Source: Hordeum vulgare subsp. vulgare (taxonomy: Eukaryota; Streptophyta; Magnoliopsida; Poales; Poaceae). From it: 64,000 nucleotides of DNA. Positions 21,471 through 32,468 of the stretch are shown piece after piece (within the stretch, counting starts at the first letter, position 1; the number at the start of each line of letters is the position of its first letter). The notes under the pieces are model-generated. The model ran no database searches. It was not told where the DNA came from and worked only from the letters and a program-made list of their open reading frames with translations. The translations under genes were made by a program, and so were the position numbers. The stretch covers positions 340,426,638 to 340,490,637 of the forward strand of contig NC_058521.1 in assembly GCF_904849725.1 (NCBI RefSeq), given 5' to 3'.

Positions 21471-21847
21471 TGTGTACACAAATGTGCACAAACAATAGTT
21501 GTGTTATGCAGCGTGAAAGAAGACCTTGACAAACAAAAATAGAAGCAATTATGTTTTCATTTTAATTTATGTGACATATCTTATGAATGAACGAAATTCA
21601 AGATTTTCATTCTTCCAAAAGAAAATCTTCATTCTTCAAATTTTCTTTATGCTTGATCTTCATCTTCGTTATCACCTTGAACATTAAAAAAAATGTTCCG
21701 TGCGTAACTAGTTGTTTTTTTAAAGACAACTGATTCATATTGGCTATAGTTCTTTTCTGTGTTTGATGAAATATCTGAAGCTGGACTTATTCACAAACTT
21801 ACCTTCGATGTTAGGATCAATAATTCCTATATTAGGTATTGACTATC

Positions 21848-22739
21848 GGTTGGATTTCGGGCTTCGAAAAACCCTTAAGATTCGAACTCAGGGGCACGTA
21901 CGAAGATCTCTCACAGGCTCGCCTCACCTAGCTTGCTACTCGCTGAGAATGGCAAGGAACTCACTCGATGGTGAGAAAGACACAGAACACATCAGTTTAA
22001 CTAGGTTCGGACCGCTGTGAAGCGTAATACCCTACTCCTGCTTTGGTGGATTGCCTCTCTTGAAGGAGAGTGGAAGAACAAGTACAGTGTCTAGGAGCCT
22101 CCGGAGGCTGGTGACTTTGCGTGGTGCTCGTGGGTGAATGAATTTGTGGCCTCTGCTCCCTTCTCTACGAAGTATCCTATCCTCTATATATAGTGGCGGC
22201 CCGGGTCCTCTTCCCTTATCGTTTTAGTGGGTAGGGATCCCACAACGACCAATTTTAAAGGGGGACAGGGGAACATGTTTCCCCTGTCCATAGGTGGTCT
22301 TCGCCTGCAAAGTAGTTGCCAGCGCTGAAGGGGCTGATTCAGGGATGACATCCGTCCTGCCGGCAGGCGGTCATGGTCTTGTTGCTCCAGAATGGAAACC
22401 TTTGAAGATGCCTTGGGAACCTTTGGTACGTCTTTGCCCCCTTTGCACTAAAGGGGAAACTGCGACACCCCGTTGTCTCCTGCTCGCGTGTCTTTCTCTT
22501 GCGTCATCTTTGACTCCTGAGGACAGGCTCGCCTCGGAATATCCACCGCTTCGGACGGGACCTGAGGAGCCCCCCCCCCTCCCGCGCGGGTCTTCATGTT
22601 GTTCCTCCTCGTGAGGCTTGGCCCCTCACGAGGGCCTTGCCTTGAGTGATGTCGGGCCCGTTAGCTTGCTTGATGAAGTGGGCCAGCCGTGGGCCGCAGG
22701 CAGGCAGGTCTGGCTATCCCCATTCCCAGAACGCCGACA
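21848..22739 (+). repeat. 5' LTR
   Basis: It matches 27708-28592 throughout, with scattered substitutions and small indels. TATATATAG at 22195-22202 is the likely TATA box. It ends CCGACA and is followed by GTAGCCCCTGGG, the same kind of junction as at 6036. Confidence 0.9.
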
Positions 22740-23229
22740 GTAGCCCCTGGGCCCAAGGCGCGTCTGGGTTGGCTTCTCGGCGAAGCCTTGAGGGTGGCTC
22801 GAAGCGTTGCGGGCCCTAATCGCCTGCGGGCCAGGCGGCACAGGTGTCCAGGGCTGTGTGGTGATGCTCTCGCTCCTCAAGGCGTCCGGGGTGCGCCGGG
22901 CCATGATGGCACGATCTCCAAAAACCGCGCAGGCCATCATTGTTCGCATTGAATGGCGTCGGTGCGGCCTGACCACATCCAACGGCCCTCGCGAACGTGA
23001 CCGCTCGGCGGACATGTGAAGCGACGTGGGCGGCAGCGCTCCCGTCGGCCCACCTCGTGACCCACATGGGGCGCGCGACGCTCGCGCTCCCACAACGGTT
23101 GGTGACCGTGGTCCGCCTATAAATCTGCCACACACCCGTCAAGGGGGGGCACTACAATATTGAGCTTCTTGCCCTCTTCCTTTCGCTCCATCGAGAAAAC
23201 CTCCTCTCCTCTCTGTTTCCCTGTCTTCC

Positions 23230-24091
23230 ATGGCGTCTCTTGGAGGTGAACTTGGCAGGGGGAAGCGCGCGGCTCCGTCCGCGCCCCCGTCCGCCTCCGG
23301 GAGCAGCGGCGGAGGGCCCTCAGGGCCTTCGCGCGTCCGTCGCCGCTGGGCTCTGACCGACGAGTAAGTCCCTCGCCTGCGCCTCTTCTCCTGATTATCC
23401 CGTGAGTTGCTTGGTGGTTGATCTCTCCTCTTCTCCAGCGCACCGTCCACCAAGAAGCCCAATCTTGGCGAGCTTCAAGAGGAGGTGGAGGGGCTACGGG
23501 CCCGGCTCAGGAACGCCGATGCCGCCCTCCAGGCCGCCTGCCAGGGCGAGGCAGAGGTCAAGGTGGAGCTGGCGTCGCCGCGGCAGCTGGTCCAGGAGTT
23601 GACCGACGCCGTCCTGGCTGCTAAGGACGAGGCGTCGCACGCCCGAACGATGGCATTTCAGCGCGCCAAGCAGTTCGCGGGCATCGCCGGCCGGGCGGCC
23701 AAGGCGACGCGCCGGTTCGTGGGGGATGCCCCGGGAGCTGCAGAATGTGAGAAACGACGGGGGTTACCTCGCCTTCTTCCAGACGGTGGTGGAGACGCTG
23801 GAGGCTGGCACCGCCTGCGTGGAGGACAGCGTGGCCGACGCGCGCGAGCTTCTGGGCCTTGCCTTGACGCTCGTCTTCTCCAACCTGCGCCGCCTTGCCC
23901 CGCAGCTCGACCTCCGACGCGTCGTCAAACCAGCGCCCGATGAGTGTCGTCGTCTTCTCCGGGACGAAGTCCGCCCGCATGTGGACGTCCTGGTGAAGCG
24001 GTATGTCCGGGTGCCCGTCTCCAGCGAGGAGGAGGGCTCCGACGCTGAGCCTGCAGGCGCCAAGGGCGACGTCGGCGGCCTCTCCCCCTAG
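23230..24091 (+). pseudogene. Spliced coiled-coil ORF of the non-autonomous element
   Basis: Exon 1 (23230-23363) starts at an ATG about 490 bp after the LTR and encodes a Ser/Gly/Pro-rich basic segment. A 75-bp intron (23364-23438, GTAAGT...CTCCAG) follows. Exon 2 encodes a heptad-like coiled coil (LGELQEEVEGLRARLRNADA and beyond) rich in Ala, Glu and Arg. Near 23730 the frame must shift by one base; the second frame continues with FFQTVVETLEAG and SNLRRLAPQLDL to TAG 24089. It resembles the coiled-coil tails of 'putative gypsy type transposon' proteins in grasses, but its role is unknown. The splice sites are inferred from the consensus and the open frame. Confidence 0.5.
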
Positions 24092-25090
24092 GCACCCCCA
24101 GCTTCTGTTTACCTGCTCCTGCGATGTTTGATTAAGAACCCTGCGTTGTTGGGCGTTAAGCTTTTGCGTTATTACCTTTGTCGTCCGTCGTTTCCCTTTC
24201 GCTCTTGAATTGATGGTAGGCTTGCCGGTGGTCGTTGCGGTTTGGCTTCGATGCTCAGGCCCCGTCGCTGCCCCAGCCACAGCTCGGGGGTAACGGTGGC
24301 CAGGGCCCTCAGGAGGACCCATCGTCCCGAGGCTCCGCTTGCGTCGCTGCACGCTTGGTTGATGGCCTCATTCCTCACCGCAACTGAATCCTTAGGCATC
24401 CTTAGGCCCTGCATCCCTTTGTTAGTACGCATGTTTTTAATTCATTGTTAGTTTGGCGTGAAACCAAATGACCCCCGTCCGGGCTTGAGGGGTACTTAGC
24501 TCGTGGGCTTGCACTGGTCCCTTCCGTAGCTCCTCCTGAGTAGCTCCTGTTCTGTAGGTGAGGTGGGATGGAGACCCTTTCGGCCCTCTATGTTTGCGGG
24601 CCCTGGTCCCGCTCCTTACGACCGGCGAAGCTCCGGAGGCTCGATGCTCAGGAGCCCCCTTTAGTGCCTGAGCGATTCCTTTTCCCGTTTCTTTGGTCAT
24701 CGCCTCAGGACGCCCTGAGGCCTCCTGAGACTCTTTGTGACGATATTGTGCTTCGATCCAGACCCCGAGCGGGGGTTGATCACCGAAATTGTTCACCCCT
24801 GGGACGACAAGTCCTTGCTTTCGCTCCTTGACCCCTAGGCGCGGTGCGTTTAGCTCCTCAAAGAATCTCATCTAGAAAAGAGACTTCGAAACCGGCGAAT
24901 ACGACAAAGCGCAAGAGAAAGTTCCAACCCCCTTTTGTTTTTCAAACATCAACTTTTAAAACTGGCAGGTGTAAGTCCGGCAGAAGATAGTTCGAAATCC
25001 AGGAAAACAAGCAAACGTCGCGTCCGGCACTTAGGCTGGCATAGTCATTGGTGGACTATATGGGTTTCCTTGCCAGCTGCGGGCATAGTC

Positions 25091-25460
25091 ATTAGTGAAC
25101 TAAGTTGATTGCCTCCGTCTGCACCCAGCGCGGAGCATAGGTCTTCCACTAGGCGTGGGGTGGACCCCTTCCGCGTCCTCACGGAGCCCTGGGCGCATAC
25201 AGCCTCGGCTTGTTATTACGTGAGAGTGTGACCGTGGGGGTGTATATGGGAGGTCACAAGGATGCTTTGGCCTCGCGAGTGTCCCTACCCGCGAGGCATA
25301 GGCGCTTGATTCCAGAAGTCATTGGTGGACTATGTTGATTTCCTCCATCTGTACCCAGCGCGGAGCATAGGTCTTCCACTAGTCGTGGGGTGGACCCCTT
25401 TCGCGTCCTCGGGGGGCCCTGGGCGTATACAACCTCGGCTCATTATTGCGTGAGAGTGTC
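25091..25460 (+). repeat. Two-copy direct repeat, 230-bp spacing
   Basis: The stretches at 25091-25230 and 25321-25460 match closely (ATTAGTGAAC/ATTGGTGGAC start, shared GCGCGGAGCATAGGTCTTCC block, GTGAGAGTGT end). They lie in the internal region of the element at 21848-28592. Confidence 0.8.
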
Positions 25461-25700
25461 GCAGGATAAAGTAGGTTCCGGAAGGATTGAAGGATGATGC
25501 AGAGGTGCGACGGGTTGATGTAGGTCCTGCGCGCACCTTCTCCTGAAGCCGGTTATGGGCTGCTCTATGGCTCTACGTCGACAGGTCCCAGTCCCGCACA
25601 TTTCACTGCCGTCGTGAGGAGCCTCACGAGGCAAGGCCTCGACACCCCCCGATACAGACCGGACCTGGACGACACCAGGGTGGTCAAGTGGCTTTGTGGC

Positions 25701-26165
25701 CGGTAAGGCTCCTAAGGCGCGATGCTCAAGAGCCCCCTTTAATGTTCGAGCTGCTCTGCGTCGCTATGATCCAGTCCTGCACATTTCCCAACCGCCGTTG
25801 CGTGTGACCGAATGAACGGATGTAGCTACGGGGTCAAGCCCTGCCACACCTGATAACGACCAAATGTCCGTGGACGATATCAAAGGCAGCAGGTGGCCTT
25901 GTGACCGGTAAGGCCCCTGAGGCGCGATGCTCAGGAGCCCCCCTTTGACGCTCAGGCGACTCTGCGTCACCAGGACCCGGTCCCGCACATTTTCCAACCG
26001 CCGCTGCTTGCGACTGAATGGACGATCTCAGCTACGGGGTCAAGCCCTTCCACCCCTGATAACGACCAAATGTCCGTGGACGATATCAAGGGCGGCAGGT
26101 GGCCTTGTGACCGGTAAGGCTCCTGAGGAGCGATGCTCAGGAGCCCCCCTTTGACGCTCAAGTGA
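25701..26165 (+). repeat. Tandem repeat, about 200-bp units, 2.3 copies
   Basis: CGGTAAGGC marks unit starts at 25701, 25916 and 26112. Each unit has GATGCTCA(A/G)GAGCCCCC, then the CGGGGTCAAGCCCT and CAAATGTCCGTGGACG blocks. Bases 24640-24660 carry a related GATGCTCAGGAGCCCCC word. Confidence 0.8.
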
Positions 26166-27707
26166 CTCTCATTTTATCCTGTTGATTGTGGCATTGGGGA
26201 GCCGTGGGGCCTCCCCATTCCCCGTGTCGAGGCGACGCGCACCGACCGGAGCCCCCAAGGGGGGGGGGGGGTAGATCGCCCGAAGATGCAAGCAAGGCAA
26301 TATGTCAGATCGCCGAATGGACGCATCAGGAGTTATAGAAACTTGAGCAAATTATATGATATGCAGGGGCATGTCGTGAAAACTTGAAGCCCCTGCGGTC
26401 AGCAGGCACTCTCTAGAGCAGTGAACCCGAAAAATTACCTCGCATAGCTTCTTCACATATAGGGGCCGCCTCGCGAGTCCCGACCCTCGGCGTCTGCTCC
26501 AGCTCCATGGTTGTCGCGGGTGGCCCGCGCCATCTGCGTCCCGTCGCTTCATACGACTTGTCCTCTTCGGGCCTGGGGTTTGGTTCTTCGTAGTTTCTCC
26601 GCGGGGGCGACGGCTGGCACAATGCCCCGCGGCCTGGGGGCGCTGGGGGCCTCCAGGGCGTTCCTTAGTCCTGAGGAGAATAGGCGCCCGGGGTGGACGC
26701 TTAAGGCTCTTCCTCGTCGTGAGGGTCAGGTGGCATCGCATACTCCGGTAGGTAGGGCTCCATGTAGGCGTTCCACCGACCTACAAAGTTGTTCAACAAC
26801 ACGATGGTGGCGGTCCCCCTCGGCGGTGGAGGGGGGGTCCCCTCGGCCGTGTTGCTCAAAGATCTTCCTGCGATGGGCTTCCACGCGAAGCCGCTTATTC
26901 CTGTTGCCGTCGTTGGTTGGTCCCGGTGCTGCTTGGTGCAGACTCCCCCTTTGGTGCCCCGGTGTGTCTCCGTTGCTGTAGCTTGCCCGTGTCGGTGCCT
27001 CCGTCGCCCGTTGCTGGCTGCGCCTGAGGGAACGCTCCTGCTTGGCCGCTCCAAGTGGTCGGAGGCCGACCTGGTCTTGATGATGCGCGCCAGTGTGTGC
27101 ATCGAACGTCCCGCCGTTCTCGTGCCGCCTCTGGTTGTTGCTGGCATGTTGCGCCTCGAGGCCGACCGCCGGAATCTGGAGGAGAAGAAGGGCAGCGCAC
27201 GACGCGTCCCTCTCGGCCCCACCCCGCGCAGGAGGGGCTCCGTCGCCTGCAGGCCCAGGGGCTGGCACGAGGTGCGAGCCCCCGGCGATCAGCACCTGCG
27301 GCCTTGAAGGAGAGTGGGGTCGGATGGCCTTCTAGGCGATCGGCGCCTGGTCGAAGCCCCCTTGCGTCGGTCACTGGAGGAGCATCTCGCTCGCCATCTG
27401 CACCGTGTCGTGCGCTCCGAGGTCCGCCAAGTTGATGCGGCGCATCGGAGATGTCGATGGCGCCGTCCAGCCAACGGGCGCCTGGGTTGCGCGAGTGGTC
27501 TCGACGGTGGAGGTGATGTTGACGATCTGGTATGAGCCGCCTGGTACCACGACGACGGTACACGTTGCGACCGCTGTGGTATGACGGTTGGAGGCCAGCT
27601 CGACGAGGCTCGAAGAAGCTTGCTGGGCGCCGGTCATCGTAGGAGCGAGTCCAGGGAAGATGAAGCTCGAAGAAGACCTCGACACGCCCCCTACCTGACG
27701 CGCCAAA
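26166..27707. other. GC-rich internal region without a convincing gene
   Basis: Many overlapping ORFs exist on both strands, as expected at this base composition; none shows a retrotransposon motif. It ends with CTACCTGACGCGCCAAA, a block commonly found just before the 3' LTR of grass gypsy elements. A run of G lies near 26260-26271. Confidence 0.45.
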
Positions 27708-28592
27708 TGTCGGATTTCAGGCTCCGTAAAACCCTTAAGATTCGAACTCAAAGGGAGTGTACGAAGATCTCTCACAGGCTCGCCTCAGCTAGCTCGCTAC
27801 TCGCTGAGAATGGCAAGGAACTCCCTCGATGCTGAGGAAGACACATGACACAGCAATTTACCCAGGTTAGGCCGTTGTGAAGCATAATACCCTACTCCTG
27901 CTTTGGTGGATTGCCTCTCTTGGAGGAGAGTGAAAGAACTAGTACAGTGTCTAGGAGCCTCCGGAGGCTTGGTGACTTTGCGTGGTGCTCGTTGGTGAAT
28001 GAATTCGTGGCCCCTGCTCCCTTTTGTACGAAGTATCCTATCCTCTATATATAGTCGCGGCCCGGGTCCTCTTCCCTTATCGTTTCGGCGGGAAGGGATC
28101 CCACAACGGCCAATTTCGAAGGGGGATAGAGAAACATGCTTCCCCTATCCAAAGGTGGTCTTCGCCTGCAAAGTGGCTGCCAGCGCTGCAGGGGCTGGTT
28201 CAGGGATGACGTCAGTCCTAACGACGGATAGCCATGGTATTGTTGCACGAGAATGGAAACCTTTTGAAGATGCCTTGGGAACCTCTGGTACGTCCTTGCC
28301 CCCTTTGCACTAAAGGGAAAACCGCAACACCCCGTTGTCTGTTGCTCACCTGTCCTTCCCTTGCGCCATCTTTGACTCGTGAGGACGGGCCTCGCCTCAG
28401 AATATCCGACGCTCCGGAGGGGTCCTGATGAGGCCCCCCGCGAGTCTTGATATCGTTCCTCCTCGTGAGGCTTGGCCCCTCACGAGGGCCTTGCCTTGAG
28501 TGATGCCGGACCCGTTAGCTTGCTTGATGAAGTGGGCCAGCCCTGGGCTCAGGCAGGCAGGTCTGGGTACCCCCATTCCCAGAACGCCGACA
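27708..28592 (+). repeat. 3' LTR
   Basis: It starts TGTCGGATTTC and ends GCCGACA. A TATA box (TATATATA) lies at 28046-28053. It is followed by the CTATC target duplication. Confidence 0.9.
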
Positions 28593-28684
28593 CTATCCCA
28601 CGAGACAATTTCTTGACTCGACCAACAATGATTCATAGAAACTATATGTATTCTCCTGTTGCAACGCACAGACATATTTACTAG

Positions 28685-30874
28685 TGATAATAATAGACTG
28701 AAATAAGTCGTTCTAGAAAAAATCCTTTTCATTTCAAATGAGAGGCGATACAACCAGTAGCAAGTACAATAACCTAAAAGAGAATGATATCGTACCAATC
28801 TCGGACGAAGTAACATCTAGCTTCAACTTGGCAAAAATAACGCAGCCACACTCATGCTGCATGACACATGAATAACATTCAACAAGAATTTGCAATGAAC
28901 TCCAAGAATGCAACGGAGAATACTTTGTGAGCAAGAATTTGCAGGGAACTCCAAGAATGCAATGGAGAATACTTTGTCTGGCAGCAGACATTTGCAGTTC
29001 TACACCCAACTATAGACGACGAAAGATCTGAAAAGGCAATAGTTACCTTCTATGAGGATGCACGTAAAATGCTCGTATTCTGCTCTTGGCTTTGCATACA
29101 TGATATATCTTTCTCGGAGAGACAGGTCCTGCTGCATGCTCGTTTAAATGATACGAATTTTAACACAAACATGGTAAAACAAAATCCTTTACTATTGAGG
29201 TCTCGAGCATGTTATGTTTTTCCAGCAAGAATAAAAACACAGTAAAGTGCACACTAGCAGGAACAAGGCCAAACTTGCTTATGGTAACAGCATGCATTGA
29301 TATTCAATAAACACACTGAGTATATACGACATGTACGAAAATTATTTGGAAACACAAATTTAGCTATCTGAAGTTGAAAAGGGGCGGTCTGAAGTAGATA
29401 TTGAAAGGACACATGTACCAGCGAATTCCAGGGAATTCCTCCATTAGCTGGGTAACAATCAAGGCAGCAGCTCAATGGAGACAATATTTCACTGGTGCAT
29501 CGAACACTGATGGGAAAGAATACAAACCAATAATAACATAGGTAAAAAAGATTATCATGATGCTGCTATGATTACAACGTTCAACAGACCTGCAGTATAC
29601 CTTGTATAAGAAATGCTCATAACCATCTTAAGTACCCAATCATCAATCTTGTGCATAGTGCTGTAAAAAAATCATTTGCAAATATACAATGATAGAGACA
29701 AGCTACATACTAAATAGAAGCTACATAAGCTTTTGTACTCTTCTTCGCAAGGTATTTCTGTACAAACACCTTAGGACCATGGACTGTTGGTCAACATCGA
29801 TATCTTTTGGCCCCTCTTGATAGGTGATGAAAGTATCAAAAAAATGATAGAAAACTGATTACACATACTTGTAGTCGTTTACTAAAATAATTTGCCTACT
29901 TACATCAAAATTTCCTACCCTGTAAATAATATCAAACATGGTTGAATCAACTAAGAGTTTTGGATAACTGAGACCACAAAAGTCGAATCTGACATAGATG
30001 ACATATATAGCCAGATAGACATGGTGCAAATTAAGATAGATTGTTACAAGACATCTTTGTTGTAACTTAGATAGTTCAGATAAATACAGGACGATGTCTC
30101 ATGCAGTAAGCAGAGGAAACACATATCTAGATTCATCATCCAAAACAATTATTAGCATGATAGGCAAAACGCAGTCCTAAAAAGTAAGTGCACTCGTGGA
30201 GCAACATAGGACTAATGGATTGGTCCAAAGTGAAATATAGCCAATATATTTATGAGCAAGTCAGACTCTGTGATGGTTATACTATTTAACTATAGACTAG
30301 GAATGTATTTAGGTTTGTCATATATTAACAAATTGTTAATCAAGTCTCCTAGCATATAACAGTTTCTTAGTGAAAAAGACCCCAATGAAGTTGAACTCTT
30401 AAGCAAACAGTTTCAACACAGGTTTCGGGAGCTCTACAGACAACAATTGTACGATAATTTACCACAAATATTAGTGTTTCAAAAAGTTATATCACAACTT
30501 AGCAACAAAAGCAAGAGATTGGGAAACACAGGTTCCCAATAGAGGATGAAGATAAGAATGTCCAATGGTACTGTAGCACACATATCTGATTAGCTTGACG
30601 AAATACACTTTGACTTTGCGGCACCATATGCTACTCGATGCTGGCCTTCTCCTAAAAAATAAACTCATTTGAAGGTCATTAAAAATGTGTGAAAGGAAAT
30701 GAAAGTGGCAAATGCAAACCTAACTACCTAAGGTATGAGATCAAAGAACCAAATCCAATTCTGAAACATGACCTCAAAATCAAACCACACAGTAGGAGCG
30801 AGGTCCAGCAGAGGATTAGAGATGCATCTAGATTTTTGCTGATGGCGAGGGGGAGGCACGTAGGGGGCATAAAT
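28685..30874. other. AT-rich host sequence, no gene recognised
   Basis: No ORF longer than about 90 codons and no domain was seen on either strand. The T-rich runs on the minus strand look intron-like. Bases 30690-30874 lead without a break into the first array unit. Confidence 0.4.
28883..28981 (+). repeat. 49-bp tandem duplication
   Basis: CAAGAATTTGCA...GAGAATACTTTGT occurs at 28883 and again at 28932 with a few substitutions. Confidence 0.8.
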
Positions 30875-31074
30875 CCATCATTGGGGAAATAGGATCAAGG
30901 CCATGGCCGGTGGAAGATCCCACCGGCGTAGAGGCATGGGGATGAATGACCGGAGCAGCTGGTTGTGTAGGAGGAGGCGGCAGCACGGGATCTGGCGATG
31001 GGGCGCGGCCTCCTAGAGCAACATCGAGCGGTAGGAGGATCGGAGAGGCAAAAGACGGTGGTCGACAAGGAAGC

Positions 31075-31388
31075 TGTCAGCGACCCTGACATGGCGAGCC
31101 CACAAGGCAACGACCACCCGGAGGCCCGCGCGGCCCAGGCTCCCCAACCCCCGCTACCATGGACCGACCTGGATCAAGTGAAGCCCGACATAGCCTACTT
31201 ATCCTGAGTGTCGCGAGAGGAGGAGGTATCCAGTTGATCACGGAACGGCGGCGGCTACCCCTCCTATTCTTCATCTCCGCCGATCCCCTCCGTCAAATTC
31301 GTGTATCTTCCTTGTAATAGATGCCTATGGACCGAATTTGTGACTTATCTTAGTAGATCCAAGTGATTCTGGTACTGTTACTCTATAA
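31075..31388 (+). repeat. LTR within array unit 1 (same in each unit at +1576)
   Basis: It starts TGTCAGCGACCCTGAC, close to the TGTCAGCACCCCTGAC start of the minus-strand element at 62659. The primer site after it reads TAGTATCAGA (31391-31400), a damaged TGGTATCAGA. The right border is approximate because the terminal CA has mutated. The five preceding bases are GAAGC. Confidence 0.65.
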
Positions 31389-31475
31389 CCTAGTATCAGA
31401 TATCAGTCTTCAACCCCGCGCATCGATTTGGCGCACCTACCGGTGTTGCAGCAAGCTCGCGTGTCGATTGACCTC

Positions 31476-32468
31476 ATGGATCCAACCATCTCCACCTTCC
31501 TCACCTGCTTCGAGTCCCGGATCGAAGCAGCAATCGAGCAACTCGTGGCAGCCAATTTCGACGATCTCCTCAACTGGAGGCCGGATCTCGAGCATCGCGT
31601 CATCGATCTGGGCGAAACGGTCACGGCGCTGCAACTCGCGTGATAGGACACCCCTCCAGGGTCCGATTCCGCTGCGACGGCTGCATAGGTGGGAGCACCA
31701 TCTTCATCCCATGGGCCCGATGGCCATGGCGACGTCAATCTACAACGGGGGCCTGCGGCGGCATTCATGACGACACCGCCGCCGCTCCCGACAAAAGGTA
31801 AGCCCGAAGCCCGGCTTCCTATAATTCCACTGTCACCGTTTTCTCATCCCAGTCAGATGCTCGCGGGTCTAGGCCACACTCCCACCTCTGTCTCGTTTCC
31901 GCAATTTGCGGGCGAGAATCCAAACCTCTCGAAAACATTATGTGAACAGTATTTTTCCATGTTTGCCATCGCTTCTTCATTCTGGTTTCTGATGGCAGCT
32001 CTTAACTTCACTCGGAGTGCAACCATTTGGTTGCAGTCTATACAGAAGCGTTTGGGCGAGCTCGATTGGGACTCGTTTACAACCTTGTTGTGCGCTCGGT
32101 TCGGTCGTGATTGTCATCAAATGTTGATTAGGTAGTTCTATATAGTGCGGCAAACGTCAACCGTGGACGATTACATAGAGAAAATTGAACTCATTACCAA
32201 TCACTTGAATTCATATCTTGATTCCATCCATCCTTACTGTTTTCTCACTCGTTTTGTCGAGGGCTTGAGGACCGACATCAGGGCAGTGGTGCTTGTCCAG
32301 CGCCCATCGGATCTGGACATTGCATGTGCTTTGGCTCTGCTCCAAGAGGAAGTGGCCGGTGGCGGGTTCGGCTCATTACCACGTCCTCCTGAGGTGACTC
32401 CGCGCTCAGCTATGCACCTGTCGCTGCCGCCTCCACCGATTCGACACACGCCATCATTGGGGAAATAG
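31476..32468 (+). pseudogene. Ty3/gypsy gag fragment in array unit 1 (copies at +1576, x5)
   Basis: A single frame runs from ATG 31476 through the unit, with nonsense codons at 31641 (TGA), 31644 (TAG), 31686 (TAG) and 32133 (TAG) and no frameshift. It contains the capsid blocks GENPNLSKTLCEQYF, TIWLQSIQKRL and FVEGLRTDIRAVVLVQRP. Homologous blocks occur in the minus-strand gag at 61300-62238, so both are one family. Each stop fits C-to-T change of CGA or CAG. The same stops occur in all five units, so the lesions came before the amplification. Other ORFs in the unit are shadows. Confidence 0.85.

Larger units (their letters stand above)
21848..28592 (+). mobile_element. Complete non-autonomous LTR retrotransposon inside the Helitron
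   Basis: LTRs of 892 and 885 bp flank a 5.0-kb internal region. CTATC duplications lie at 21843-21847 and 28593-28597, so both borders are exact. The 3' LTR has TGTCGG...CCGACA ends; the 5' LTR has lost the first T (GG at 21848). No protease, reverse transcriptase or integrase motif was found. The only organised coding region is a spliced coiled-coil ORF (23230-24091). It is probably a gypsy-type derivative mobilised in trans. Confidence 0.85.
19655..28684 (+). mobile_element. Probable non-autonomous Helitron with a nested LTR element
   Basis: The left end is A/TCTCTACTCCTATAAAA and the right end is CTAG/T at 28681-28685. Helitrons insert between A and T, begin TC and end CTRR, and all three features fit. 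Ten to twelve bases before the CTAG is a short hairpin (CTGT-TGCAACGC-ACAG), also typical. Without the nested LTR element it is about 2.3 kb and has no Rep/helicase. A proline/serine-rich ORF at 19709-20293 may be a captured gene fragment, but I do not recognise it. Confidence 0.6.

Noticed and set aside
26255..26275. Long G run (and a C run near 22570)
   Set aside because: Homopolymers in GC-rich retrotransposon DNA; no G-quadruplex pattern of several runs was seen, and they may be sequence-length errors.
31363..31770. 135- and 121-codon ORFs recurring in each array unit
   Set aside because: They lie in other frames over the gag region; the gag frame has homologues in the minus-strand element and explains the sequence.
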